Source: Clostridiaceae bacterium (GTDB taxonomy: Bacteria; Bacillota; Clostridia; TANB77; CAG-508). From it: a stretch of DNA of 64,000 nucleotides. Positions 1-9,118 of this stretch are shown piece by piece. Both the position numbers and the translations under genes were made by a program. The number at the start of each line of letters is the position of its first letter. Within the stretch, counting starts at the first letter, position 1. The stretch is taken from assembly GCA_021771025.1 (NCBI GenBank), contig JAETPW010000003.1, positions 72,279 through 136,278 on the forward strand. The letters run 5' to 3'. The notes below the pieces were generated by a model. It saw only the letters and a program-made list of their open reading frames with translations. It was not told the DNA's origin and searched no databases.

Positions 1-452
1 ATAAAATCATTCCTGTAGGAATAACGATAATGTATTTGATTTCGTTTGGATTCTTTATGGTGGACTATTCACACGAAAATGCAGATGAATATTACACGTT
101 TGAACAAAACCTGCAAGAACCACTAGCGTATGTGAAAGAACAAGCAGAAAAGAGGAATAGACCAATATACATCACCAGTACCATAAAAGAACCATATATC
201 TATGTACTATTTTATACTCAATATAATACAGATGAATTTGTCAAAACGGTCACATATGCTAACCCAAAAGCAGAATTTAGACAAGTAATTTCATTTGGAG
301 AGTATCATATAGAAGAAATAGATGATGAAACCATTAACCAAGCAGAAGAGGGAAGTTTATTTTTGCTAAGTAACCAAGAAGCAAAAAAGATAGAACGAGA
401 AAATGTCATCAAAAAAGAGTTTAAAAAATATACCATAATAGAAAAAAATTAA
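1..452 (+). CDS. C-terminal part of an unidentified membrane protein (5' end outside window)
   Basis: The reading frame is open from the first bases of the window with no stop before position 30, so the ATG at 30 is probably internal and the gene starts upstream. What remains is a hydrophobic membrane segment (roughly IIPVGITIMYLISFGFFMV) followed by about 120 soluble, charged residues with no motif I can name. A membrane helix leading into a compact C-terminal domain is seen in family 39-type glycosyltransferases, but this is only a guess from the layout. It ends 26 bases before queH and is probably cotranscribed with it. Confidence 0.5.
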   Translation, partial: KIIPVGITIMYLISFGFFMVDYSHENADEYYTFEQNLQEPLAYVKEQAEKRNRPIYITSTIKEPYIYVLFYTQYNTDEFVKTVTYANPKAEFRQVISFGEYHIEEIDDETINQAEEGSLFLLSNQEAKKIERENVIKKEFKKYTIIEKN

Positions 453-478
453 ACATAAAAAGGAGAAGAAGGAAAAAA

Positions 479-1018
479 ATGAAGTTATTAATGCACACCT
501 GTTGTGCTCCCTGTAGTATTTATTGTATAGATAGCTTAAGAGAAGAAGGAATTGAGCCAACTGTGTACTGGTTTAATCCCAACATTCACCCTTATCAAGA
601 ATATAAAATGAGAAGAGATACCTTAAAAGAATATACAAAATTGATAGGAATACAAAGCATATTCGAGGAAAACTATGGATTAAGGGAATTTTGCCAAAAT
701 ACCATACAAGAGTTAAACCATCGTTGCCAAAACTATTGCTATCCAGTAAGACTAGAACAAACGGCTAAATATGCTAAAGAAAAAGGATATGAAGCATTTA
801 CTACTACATTACTAGTTAGCCCTTATCAAAACCATGAAGCTATTATCAAAGTGGCGGGCCAAGTAGCGGAAAAATACGAAATTCCTTTTCTTTATCGTGA
901 CTTTCGTGTAGGGTTTAGGCAAGGGCAAGATAAAGCAAGAGAATTGGGATTGTATCGCCAAAAGTATTGTGGATGCGTTTTTTCAGAGGAAGAAAGGTAT
1001 TTACGACGCAAAAACTAG
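479..1018 (+). CDS. queH: Epoxyqueuosine reductase QueH
   Basis: Catalyses the last step of queuosine synthesis, reducing epoxyqueuosine to queuosine in the wobble position of GUN-anticodon tRNAs. It is the non-cobalamin alternative to QueG. The 179-residue length fits the family. The N-terminus carries the paired cysteines of HTCCAPCS, followed by CQNYCYPVR in the middle and YCGCVFS near the end; these are the conserved cysteines expected to hold an iron-sulfur cluster and a second metal site. The start is supported by AAGGAGAAGAAGG just upstream. The enzyme is cytosolic. The neighbours give no further queuosine genes. Confidence 0.93.
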   Translation: MKLLMHTCCAPCSIYCIDSLREEGIEPTVYWFNPNIHPYQEYKMRRDTLKEYTKLIGIQSIFEENYGLREFCQNTIQELNHRCQNYCYPVRLEQTAKYAKEKGYEAFTTTLLVSPYQNHEAIIKVAGQVAEKYEIPFLYRDFRVGFRQGQDKARELGLYRQKYCGCVFSEEERYLRRKN

Positions 1019-1063
1019 AAACCAACAGAGGATTTGTGTGAGTTTTAAATCCAGAAGCAAGCA

Positions 1064-2319
1064 ATTTATCGACACACAATTTTGAAGAGATTAGTTTAGA
1101 ATAATTAGTAAAACTGAAAGTGATAAAACATTAAAACAAAAAGAAGAAGTGACTATTAATTAATATTCTTATTTATGGAATATAATCTTATTAAAAGAAA
1201 GGTGATTTTTTTGAACAATATAGAAAAATTGAAAGACTTAATTATCTATCAGAGCAAGAATAATGAAAATATATCAGTAGAAGTTCTATATGATGAAGAA
1301 GATTTTTGGTTAACTCAAAAGTCTATGTCTAAATTATTTAATGTTGAAGTAAATACGATAAATTATCATTTAAAAGAAATTTTTGAAAGTCATGAATTAG
1401 AAGAAAAACGAACTATTCGAAAAATTAGAACAGTTCAAAATGAAGGCGGTAGAAGTGTTTCAAGAGAATTATCTTTTTATAGTCTAGATGCAATAATAGC
1501 TGTTGGGTACAGAGTAAATTCTAAAGAAGCAACAAATTTTAGAATTTGGGCTACAAACACATTGAAAGAATACATAAAAAAAGGTTTTGTATTAAATGAT
1601 GAATTATTAAAAAATGGACCTAAATTTGGAAAAGATTATTTTAAAGAACTTTTAGAACGCATTCGTTCAATTAGGACAAGTGAACGTAGAATATGGCAAC
1701 AGATAACAGACATATTTGCAGAATGCAGTATTGATTATGATAAAAATTCAGAAATAACACATCAATTTTATGCAATGATTCAAAATAAATTCCACTTTGC
1801 AATTACAGGAAGTACAGCAGCGGAAATTATATATCAAAAAGCAGATCATACCAAAGAGAATATGGGATTAACGACTTGGAAAAATTCTCCAGATGGAAGA
1901 ATATTAAAATCTGATGTAATGATTGCTAAAAATTATTTAGAAGAAAAGCAAATAAAAAGATTAGAAAGAGCAGTGACAGGATATTTTGATGTTAGAAGAT
2001 TTAGTAGAAAGAGAAAATACCTTTACTATGGAAGAATTTTCAAAAAGTGTTAATGAATTTTTAGAATTTAGAAAATATGATATTCTAAAAGATAATGGAA
2101 AAATTTCTAGAAAAATGGCTGAAGAAAAAGCTGAAAAAGAGTATAATGAATTTAATAAGACACAAAAAATAATATCAGATTTTGATAAATTATTGATTGA
2201 AGCGAAAAAGTTAAAAAATAATTAGTTTCGTAAAAAATATTATTTTTTTAATATAATAAAAGTAATGTTTTTTATTGAAAAATCAACATATATAAGCAAT
2301 TTCCTATGTGTCGATAAAT
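1064..2319. repeat. 13-bp perfect inverted repeat pair bracketing the rhuM pseudogene
   Basis: ATTTATCGACACA at 1064-1076 is exactly the reverse complement of TGTGTCGATAAAT at 2307-2319. The pair encloses only the frameshifted rhuM gene. The arms look like ends of a small insertion, but no transposase lies inside and no target-site duplication was recognised. Confidence 0.45.
1211..2225 (+). pseudogene. rhuM: RhuM-family protein, frameshifted
   Basis: Reads as a RhuM (virulence RhuM / Fic-DOC associated) protein. The N-terminal half has the family pattern DFWLTQKSMSKLF, then FYSLDAIIAVGYRVNS and FRIWATNTLKEY. The C-terminal half has FRKYDILKDNGKIS and AEKEYNEF. The two halves lie in different frames: the first runs to 2053 and the second is open from about 1986 to 2225. 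One extra base near 1991 explains the break, since skipping it gives YFDLEDLVEREN, which continues the family pattern. The start is best placed at TTG 1211, seven bases after AAAGGTGA; an in-frame ATG at 1175 lacks such a site. The function of RhuM proteins is unsettled. A sequencing error at 1991 cannot be excluded. Confidence 0.75.
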
Positions 2320-2431
2320 AGTGTACTCAGAGGAGGAACGCTAGTTATGCTACAATAAGATAAAACTAAATTGAAATTGAGAATGATATTAAAACAATAA
2401 ATTTTGATAAGTAGAAGTAGGAGGAATTTTG

Positions 2432-3163
2432 ATGAAAAAAGAAGTTTTTAATAAAAAACTAGAAGAAGCATTAAATTATTTTCTACAATATGATTTTGAA
2501 GGGATTAAAAAAGAAAAATTAATGGAAATCGTAAATGAGTTATATGGCTATTATAGACAAATAGTAGAAGATCAATGTGATGAAAGAGACAAAAGAAGAT
2601 TTAGAAATAATATGGTGTTAGGGTTAAATGAGACAGAAACAAAAAATGAAGAGGATAGATTAAAGAGAGATAATATAACATGCTTAATGAAAGATGAAGA
2701 AGAAGTTATTTCATATGTTTATGGTGCGTATATAGCAAACAGAATAGCACATCAATTTAAAACAAATACACGAAGAAGAAAGATGGACTTAAATCAGGGA
2801 AATAGAATTGCAAAGAAATCATATGCATTAAAATCACTATTTACTAAATATATTATAGATGGATTAAAAGAAACTTCTCGTTATGAATTTGGGTGGGGAA
2901 AAGATGAAAAAACTGGACATATAGCATTAAGTATCAACATAACTCCGTATTCAAATAAAAAATTATATGAATATCATAAAAGAACAGACAGAAATGTTGA
3001 TAATATTTATATATCAATACATATTATTGATCCAGAATTGACAAATGCGATTAGAGATTTGCCAGAGAATATATTGATAAAGGGAAATAAACCCACAGAA
3101 ATTTTAAACCAAGCAGATGATATTAGAAAATTGTATAAAGACTTGGAGAGAGAGGAAAGATGA
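2432..3163 (+). CDS. Unknown protein, 243 aa, first gene of a two-gene unit
   Basis: Not recognised. The protein is soluble and highly charged (rich in K, E, R), predicted mostly helical in the first 130 residues, with a more beta-like C-terminal part (HIALSINITPY, IYISIHII). There is no signal peptide or membrane segment. The start ATG 2432 follows AGGAGG by seven bases, so translation is probably efficient. The stop overlaps the start of the next gene (ATGA at 3160-3163), so the two are translationally coupled. It lies between RhuM and Fic remnants, which suggests accessory rather than core function. Confidence 0.7.
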   Translation: MKKEVFNKKLEEALNYFLQYDFEGIKKEKLMEIVNELYGYYRQIVEDQCDERDKRRFRNNMVLGLNETETKNEEDRLKRDNITCLMKDEEEVISYVYGAYIANRIAHQFKTNTRRRKMDLNQGNRIAKKSYALKSLFTKYIIDGLKETSRYEFGWGKDEKTGHIALSINITPYSNKKLYEYHKRTDRNVDNIYISIHIIDPELTNAIRDLPENILIKGNKPTEILNQADDIRKLYKDLEREER

Positions 3164-3474
3164 TAGATTATAGGAAAAAAATGGAAAGAATAGAATATGC
3201 TATAAATAATCATGAATATAAAAAAGCTTTAAAAGCTTTGGCTACTATAATAATGATTTTAAATATAGAGATAATAAAGAAAAATTATATAAAAGATTTT
3301 AATAAAATGAATTTTTATGATGCAATGGAAGTTTATCGAATGAAAAATAAAGAAATATACAATATAATGTTAGATATTAACTATATTTATGAATTGACTG
3401 AAGAAAAAAATAAAATAGAGTTAGATGATATTTTAGAACTAAAAGAATTGTGTAATAAATTGAGAGAATTTTGA
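3160..3474 (+). CDS. Unknown small helical protein, 104 aa
   Basis: Not recognised. Overlaps the preceding gene by four bases (ATGA), so the two are almost certainly one operon and may act together. The sequence is lysine- and isoleucine-rich, almost entirely helical by residue pattern, with repeated acidic/basic heptads and no cysteine. The size and pairing are compatible with the small partner of a toxin-antitoxin or similar two-component defence unit, but no motif supports that. Confidence 0.6.
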   Translation: MIDYRKKMERIEYAINNHEYKKALKALATIIMILNIEIIKKNYIKDFNKMNFYDAMEVYRMKNKEIYNIMLDINYIYELTEEKNKIELDDILELKELCNKLREF

Positions 3475-3534
3475 GATGAATAAGTTGGTAGAATTTGATT
3501 ATGATCAAACATTAGAAAGATAAAGGAGAAAAAT

Positions 3535-3623
3535 ATGGTATTAAAAAATAAATTAGGAATAGATGCCCAAATGAACTTGCGGAAGAAGAAGCTTTGAAGC
3601 AAATTGATAAAATGTCACAATGA
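3535..3623 (+). pseudogene. Fic gene remnant
   Basis: A ribosome site (AAAGGAG) and ATG at 3535 lead into VLKNKLGID, almost the same as the start of the intact Fic protein at 5328 (LKNKLGIKD). A one-base frame change then gives PNELAEEEALKQIDKMSQ and a stop. The ALKQIDKMSQ part matches ALKQIDKMPQ in the middle of the intact Fic protein. The copy has therefore lost the roughly 60 residues between these points and everything after them, including the HPFREGNGR motif. It cannot be functional. Confidence 0.65.
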
Positions 3624-3678
3624 GATAGTAGATTTAAATGAAGAACTAATAGAAATAATATAAAAACCAATTTACAGT

Positions 3679-3954
3679 ATGATACCTGAAAAAACGTTTT
3701 ATAATGTACAAAAAAAACTAATAGAAAAAATCGAAAAAGAAGATAAGTATAGTAGACTACATTTTGTTGTTACTAGTTTAACTGATATAACAATGGAAAA
3801 TGGTCTTTGGATGCTAAATAAATATGGTGGTGAATTGCTAGAAGATATTTTTATAGCTATGGAATTAGAAGACTTCTATGCTAAAAATATTGCAAAAATA
3901 GGAGAAGCATATGCAATAGAATTTAAAATTGATATAGATAAGGCTTTTAATTGA
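3679..3954 (+). CDS. Unknown small protein, 91 aa
   Basis: Not recognised. An open frame of 91 codons with ordinary codon use for this region, but only a poor ribosome site before the ATG. The residues form a helical, acidic pattern (MLNKYGGELLEDIFIAMELEDF) with no membrane segment. It lies directly after the fic remnant and before a stretch of decayed sequence, so it may be a surviving fragment of a larger lost gene. Confidence 0.4.
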   Translation: MIPEKTFYNVQKKLIEKIEKEDKYSRLHFVVTSLTDITMENGLWMLNKYGGELLEDIFIAMELEDFYAKNIAKIGEAYAIEFKIDIDKAFN

Positions 3955-3956
3955 AA

Positions 3957-4325
3957 TAATTAAATGTATGTAAGAAAAATTAATACTTTTAAAGGATAAA
4001 CATATTTTCTCGGAAAGTCATATATTAACAAATATCAAAGCAAAAGATATTGTAAAAGCAGAAAAAATAATAGTTTAATAAAATAAAAAGATTTTAGTGA
4101 TTGAAATATAAATAGAATAAAACAACTTCATGAAATTTATCATAATAATGAAATTGTTTTTCTAGTGCAGAGACGAATTAATTAGACTAATTTGAATGCT
4201 TAATGTTAAGTGAAAGGCTTCTATTTTTGAAGTATAAAAATTTAATAGTTCTTTAAGAGGAAAACTGTAGAAGCTGAATTAAAAAAATGTCTACTAAAGT
4301 AAACAATCTTAAGAGGAGATATTCG
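3957..4325. other. Gene-free decayed stretch
   Basis: No open frame above about 30 codons with a plausible start on either strand and no clear hairpin. It looks like worn coding DNA between the small gene at 3679 and the second RhuM fragment. Confidence 0.5.
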
Positions 4326-4679
4326 ATGGAAAATGAAATTACTAATTAAGAAAGTAATAAAATTATAATATATACATCAGATGATGGACAAGTTAAAATA
4401 GAAGTAAGATTAGAAGACCAAAATGTTTGGCTTACACAAAATGCTATGGCAGAACTTTTCAATACAACTAGAAATAATATTACAATACATATAAAAAATA
4501 TTTTTGCAGAAGGAGAGTTGGAAGAAAAAGCAGTTAGTAAGGATTCCTTACTAACTGCAAAAGATGGCAAAAAATATAAAACAAAATTCTATAATTTAGA
4601 CTTAATTATATCAGTCGGATATCGCGTGAAATCAATTCGTGGTACGCAATTTAGAATATGGCAAACAGACAAAAAATGA
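4326..4679 (+). pseudogene. RhuM-family fragment with internal stop, truncated
   Basis: A ribosome site (AAGAGGAG) and ATG 4326 start a frame that meets TAA at 4347 after seven codons. The same frame then continues as an N-terminal RhuM domain (VWLTQNAMAELFNTTRNNITIHIKNI, then LDLIISVGYRVKS and FRIWQT). It ends at TGA 4677-4679, so the remaining two thirds of the protein are missing. It resembles the copy at 1211 in layout but is clearly diverged, so it is not a recent duplicate. Confidence 0.75.
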
Positions 4680-4721
4680 TAGTACCATGATAAAAAAATA
4701 ATTACAAAAGGTGTGAATAAT

Positions 4722-5307
4722 ATGATAGAGTATGAAAAACTATACAATGAAGTAAAAAACAACCTCTCAGAAAAAAGGTTCAACCATTCCCTAGCAGTTG
4801 TCAAAAGAGCAATCGAATATGCACGGAGTATATCACGTAGAACCAGAAAAAGTAAAAATAGTAGCCATAGCCCACGACATGGCCAAAGAACTAACAAACG
4901 AAGAGATACAACAAATTACAGATAAGTACAATATTGAATTAGACGAAATCGAAACAAGGAATAAAGACCTAATCCATGCCAAAATAGGAGCATACCTAAT
5001 GAAAAACGAATACCATTTCACCAACGACATGGCCAATGCCATAGCCTATCACACAACAGGAAGAGCGGAAATGAGCCTACTAGAAAAAATAATCTATCTA
5101 GCAGATGCTACAGAAGAAACCAGAGAATATTGCTCTCACCATTATGTGGATATCATCAAAAAAGATATTGATCAAGGAATCGTTGAAATTCAAAAATGGG
5201 TAATGGGTCGACTTCTAGAAAGAAATAAACTTATCCATCCCAATAGTATTGAGTGTTATAATTATTACATTGAGCACAATAAAAGCAAAAATGAAAGTAA
5301 TGAGTAA
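4722..5307 (+). pseudogene. yqeK: YqeK-type HD-domain Ap4A hydrolase, frameshifted
   Basis: YqeK proteins are HD-domain phosphohydrolases that split diadenosine tetraphosphate. The first frame (ATG 4722, after AAAAGGTG) gives RFNHSLAVVKRAIEYA with the first HD-domain histidine. The second frame, from about 4825, gives VEPEKVKIVAIAHDMAKEL with the HD pair, then AYHTTGRAEMSLLEKIIYLADATE, which is typical of the family. Dropping one base at 4824 joins the two as EYAGVYHVEPEK and restores a protein of about 194 residues, the normal length. Either the gene is broken or the base is an error. It is followed 20 bases later by fic. Confidence 0.8.
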
Positions 5308-5327
5308 AAAAGGGAAGAAGGGAAAAG

Positions 5328-5948
5328 ATGTTAAAGAATAAACTAGGAATAAAAGATGAAAGAGAACTAGCCAAGAAAGAAGAAAAAATAACAAAATTAA
5401 AGGCAATAAACCTATTCCAAACGCAAAAATTAGAAGAAACAGAAATAGGTACATTTAGTGACTTATCCAAAATTCATCACTACTTATTTGAAGAAATATA
5501 CGAATTTGCGGGAAAAATAAGAACAGAAAACATATCCAAAAGTAACTTTAGATTTGCATCAGCAATGTATTTACAAGAAGCATTAAAACAAATAGATAAA
5601 ATGCCACAAGCTAACTTTGACGAAATTATCGATAAATATATTGAAATGAATATAGCCCATCCATTTAGAGAAGGAAATGGGAGAAGTTCAAGAATATGGC
5701 TAGACAGGATCCTAAAAAAAGAAATTGGCAAAGTAATCGATTGGAGCAAGGTAGATAAAGAAGACTATTTACTAGCCATGGAAAGAAGTCCCATAAAAAG
5801 TACTGAAATTAAAATTCTTCTAAAAAAAGCATTAACAGACAAAATAAATGATAGAGAAATATATATGAAGGGAATAGAGGCAAGTTATCATTATGAAGGG
5901 TACAACACCTATAAAATAGAAGAATTAGCAAAGAAAAACAAACCATAA
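5328..5948 (+). CDS. fic: Fic family protein adenylyltransferase, class III (self-inhibited)
   Basis: Transfers AMP from ATP to hydroxyl side chains of target proteins. The catalytic motif HPFREGNGRSSR is complete (canonical HxFx(D/E)GNGRxxR). Near the C-terminus, SYHYEG fits the (S/T)xxxE(G/N) inhibitory helix; its position at the end of a single 206-residue protein is that of class III Fic enzymes such as the Neisseria one, which need no separate antitoxin. The ATG follows GAAGGGAAAAG. It lies 20 bases after the yqeK remnant. A broken partial copy is present at 3535. The target is unknown. Confidence 0.9.
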   Translation: MLKNKLGIKDERELAKKEEKITKLKAINLFQTQKLEETEIGTFSDLSKIHHYLFEEIYEFAGKIRTENISKSNFRFASAMYLQEALKQIDKMPQANFDEIIDKYIEMNIAHPFREGNGRSSRIWLDRILKKEIGKVIDWSKVDKEDYLLAMERSPIKSTEIKILLKKALTDKINDREIYMKGIEASYHYEGYNTYKIEELAKKNKP

Positions 5949-6027
5949 ATAACTGTAATAAAACCATTTTTAAAGAGCAGAAGAAATATCCAAAAGGTCG
6001 AATCAGCAGCTAGACAAATAGCGAAAT

Positions 6028-6057
6028 GTCCCAAACAGAAACGTCCCCAAAAGGACA
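6028..6057 (-). repeat. Family A intergenic repeat before polA
   Basis: Read on the - strand it starts TGTCCTTTTGGGGACG and runs on through TTTCTGTTT to GGGAC, the family A layout also seen at 13955, 35091 and 48596. The GGACAAAGGAGG at its right edge runs straight into the polA ribosome site. Confidence 0.7.
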
Positions 6058-6070
6058 AAGGAGGAAAGTA

Positions 6071-8866
6071 GTGAAAAAATTAGTATTAATCGATGGAAAC
6101 AGCATCATGAACCGTGCCTTCTATGGCATCATGGGAAGTAAAATGTTAATGACAAAAGACGGAAAATACACCAATGCCGTCTATGGTTTTCTAGCCATTC
6201 TATTCAAATTAATCGAAGACGAAAACCCAGACTATATGGCAGTAGCCTTTGACCTAAAAGCACCAACAGCAAGGCACAAAATGTATGAAGGATATAAAGC
6301 AACGAGAAAAGGTATGCCAGATGAACTAGCAGAGCAAATGCCAGTGATCAAAGAAATATTAAGAGCCATGAACATAGATATCATAGAAAAAGAAGGTTAT
6401 GAAGCAGACGATGTATTAGGGACACTTTCTTGCTATGGAGAAAAACAAGGGTTAGAAGTGATCATTCTTTCCGGAGATCGTGATACCTTCCAATTAGCAA
6501 CTGATCAAGTTACCATTCGTATTCCACGCACAAAAGGAGGGAAAACAGAAACCGATTGTTTTGACCGAAATAAAATAAAGGAAACCTATGGACTAGAACC
6601 CAAACAACTCATCGAAGTAAAAGGATTACAAGGGGACAGTTCAGACAATATTCCAGGAGTACCAGGAATCGGAGAAAAAACTGCCCTTTCCCTAATCCAA
6701 AAATATGGTTCGATCCAAAACCTATATGACTTATTAGCCAAAGGAGAAGCAGAAGTAAAAGGAAAGCAAAAAGAAAATCTAGAAAATAACCAAGAATTAG
6801 CCGAACTTTCCCGAACCCTCGGAACCATCAATTTGGAAGTACCCATAGAAGATACCTTAGAACAATTCAAAGTAGAAGAATGGGACAAGCAAAAGGTATA
6901 CGAAATGTTTAAAGAATTAAATTTTAAACGCTATATCGAACGATTTCATTTAGCCGAAAATAAAGGAATAGGCCAAGAAGGAAATGAGAAAGGTGAAGAA
7001 AATAACAATAAACCAAACCAAGAAAAAGAATTATACCAAATAGAAGATAAAACACTAACTGAAATCATAAACTTAATTAAAGAACAAAAAGAAATGATCT
7101 TCTATCTATCCAGTATCCCAGAAGAAAACGCACAAAATAACCCAGCAAAAATTATTTCCGAACGAATTACTTCAATTAGTATCTACAACAATAAAGAAAA
7201 TAAAGCCTATTATCAACTATTTGTCAACGAAAAAGATATCGGAGAGTTAAAAGAAATCTTAGAAGATGCTAGCATTAGCAAAATTGGTTTCCACTTAAGT
7301 AAAACCTACATTTTATTAAAACAAGTAGGAATTACCTTGCAAGGGTTAATATTTGACGCCAAAATAGCAGGATACTTACTAGACCCAACCGTACACAAAC
7401 TAAGCCTAATAGAATTAGCTGACAGATATTTAGAAATAGAAGAGCAAAACACAAAAGAACTACAACAAGAAAGGCAAATTAACTTATTTGACCAAATGGA
7501 AGAAAAAAAGGTAGAAGAAGAAAAGCAAAAAGAGCAAAACAGTCAAGAAAATGAAAAAAATAAAGAAATTCAAGAAAACACCTACTTCTCTTACCTAATT
7601 GCCAAACTAAACCAAATACTAACCCAAGAATTAGAAGAAAGCCAAAGCTTATCCCTTTTTGAAACCATAGAAATGCCAACCGTAACGGTACTTGCTGATA
7701 TGCAATGGAACGGAATACATGCCAATCAAGAGGAATTAACGAAATTTGGTGAAGAACTAACCAAACAGCTAGAACAAAAAACAAAAATTATATACGAAAT
7801 GGCAGGAGAAGAATTCAATATCAACTCAACCAAACAACTAGGAGAAATCCTTTTTGAAAAAATGAAATTACCAGTAGGAAGAAAAACTAAAAGCGGATAT
7901 TCAACCGATGTAGACGTCTTAGAAAAATTAAAACAAGAAGATCCAATCATCCAAGAACTACTAGACTATCGCCAACTCATGAAACTAAACTCCACTTATG
8001 TAGAAGGACTAAAACCATACATCAATCCAGTCACCAAACGAATCCACTCCTTCTTCCACCAAACCATAACAGCAACAGGAAGAATCAGTTCAACCGAACC
8101 AAACCTACAAAACATCCCAACACGATTTGAACTAGGAAAACAAGTAAGAAAAATATTCGAACCAGAAGAAGGAAACATCTTCATTGACGCCGACTACTCC
8201 CAAATCGAACTACGAGTATTAGCCGATATGTCAAACGACAAACACATGATAGAAGCCTTCCAAAATAACCAAGACATCCACAAACAAGCAGCCTCCAAAG
8301 TATTCAAAACCCCAATCGACGAAGTCACCAAAGAACAAAGAAGCAACGCAAAAGCAGTCAACTTCGGAATTGTCTATGGAATCAGTGACTTTGGATTAGC
8401 TGAACAATTAGGAATACCAAGAAAACTAGCCAAAACCTATATAGAAGAATACCTAGAAGAATACGCAGGAGTCAAAGAATTCATGGAAAACATGGTAGAA
8501 CTAGCCAAAAAGCAAGGCTACGTAGAAACCCTATTTCACCGAAGAAGATATATCCCTGAACTAACCTCCAAAAACTACACCGTAAGGCAATTCGGAAGTA
8601 GAGCAGCCATGAACAGCCCCATCCAAGGAACAGCAGCCGACATCATGAAAATAGCCATGATCAATGTATTAAGCGAAATCCAAAAACAAGGGCTAAAATC
8701 AAGAATCATCTTACAAGTACACGACGAAATGATGATCGAATCACCAAAAGAAGAAGCAGAAACCATGAAAAAAATCCTAAAAGAATGTATGGAAAAAGCA
8801 GCAACCCTAAAAGTTCCATTACTCGCCGAAATCTCCGAAGCTACTAACTGGTACGATTGTAAATAA
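6071..8866 (+). CDS. polA: DNA polymerase I
   Basis: Fills gaps and removes RNA primers during replication and repair. GTG 6071 is chosen because AAAGGAGG sits just upstream and the protein then begins KKLVLIDGNSIMNRAFYG, the normal N-terminus of the 5'-3' exonuclease. That domain covers about residues 1-300 (GDRDTFQLA, GLQGDSSDNIPGVPGIGEKTA). The polymerase domain holds motif A (DADYSQIELR, near residue 706), motif B (RSNAKAVNFGIVYG, near 757) and motif C (VHDEMM, near 883). The middle domain lacks the acidic DxE exonuclease motif, having FYLSSIPEE instead, so proofreading is probably absent, as in many Firmicutes. The 931-residue length is usual apart from charged linkers near residues 300 and 480. 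Confidence 0.97.
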   Translation: MKKLVLIDGNSIMNRAFYGIMGSKMLMTKDGKYTNAVYGFLAILFKLIEDENPDYMAVAFDLKAPTARHKMYEGYKATRKGMPDELAEQMPVIKEILRAMNIDIIEKEGYEADDVLGTLSCYGEKQGLEVIILSGDRDTFQLATDQVTIRIPRTKGGKTETDCFDRNKIKETYGLEPKQLIEVKGLQGDSSDNIPGVPGIGEKTALSLIQKYGSIQNLYDLLAKGEAEVKGKQKENLENNQELAELSRTLGTINLEVPIEDTLEQFKVEEWDKQKVYEMFKELNFKRYIERFHLAENKGIGQEGNEKGEENNNKPNQEKELYQIEDKTLTEIINLIKEQKEMIFYLSSIPEENAQNNPAKIISERITSISIYNNKENKAYYQLFVNEKDIGELKEILEDASISKIGFHLSKTYILLKQVGITLQGLIFDAKIAGYLLDPTVHKLSLIELADRYLEIEEQNTKELQQERQINLFDQMEEKKVEEEKQKEQNSQENEKNKEIQENTYFSYLIAKLNQILTQELEESQSLSLFETIEMPTVTVLADMQWNGIHANQEELTKFGEELTKQLEQKTKIIYEMAGEEFNINSTKQLGEILFEKMKLPVGRKTKSGYSTDVDVLEKLKQEDPIIQELLDYRQLMKLNSTYVEGLKPYINPVTKRIHSFFHQTITATGRISSTEPNLQNIPTRFELGKQVRKIFEPEEGNIFIDADYSQIELRVLADMSNDKHMIEAFQNNQDIHKQAASKVFKTPIDEVTKEQRSNAKAVNFGIVYGISDFGLAEQLGIPRKLAKTYIEEYLEEYAGVKEFMENMVELAKKQGYVETLFHRRRYIPELTSKNYTVRQFGSRAAMNSPIQGTAADIMKIAMINVLSEIQKQGLKSRIILQVHDEMMIESPKEEAETMKKILKECMEKAATLKVPLLAEISEATNWYDCK

Positions 8867-8889
8867 GATGAAAAGTTAGCCTCAACTTA

Positions 8890-8946
8890 GTCCCAGGTTG
8901 GGGACGGGGTAAAATTTGGCAATTTTACCCAAAACAGGGACAGGGT
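8890..8946. repeat. Family B intergenic hairpin after polA
   Basis: GTCCC...TTGGGGACGGGGTAAAATT, then AATTTTACCC and AACAGGGACAGGGT. The GGGTAAAATT/AATTTTACCC arms form a strong stem. A near copy lies at 21845-21900. It may also act as the polA terminator, although there is no T run. Confidence 0.75.
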
Positions 8947-8963
8947 GATAATAGCAGGAAAAT

Positions 8964-9118
8964 GATAAATAAGGAATTCTAAATGGGGAAACTTAAAATA
9001 AGGAAACCCAAAATAAGGAATACTCAAAGAAAGGAAACTTTAAATAGGGAAAACTAAAATGGGAATACTTAGAATAGAATACTTTAAATAGGGAAAATAC
9101 AGATAGGGAAATTTTAGA
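8964..9118 (+). repeat. Degenerate tandem array of about 15-base units
   Basis: About ten or eleven consecutive units of the form AAATAGGGAAACTT (variants AAATAAGGAATTCT, AAATGGGGAAACTT, AAATAGGGAAAATAC). The array runs up to the family C repeat, whose TAGGGAA ends resemble the unit. Confidence 0.65.

Noticed and set aside
4722-5307. Programmed frameshift in yqeK
   Set aside because: The family is made from a single frame in other bacteria and there is no slippery sequence at 4824.
8964-9118. CRISPR-like array before the lytic transglycosylase
   Set aside because: Units are about 15 bases, directly adjacent, with no spacers.
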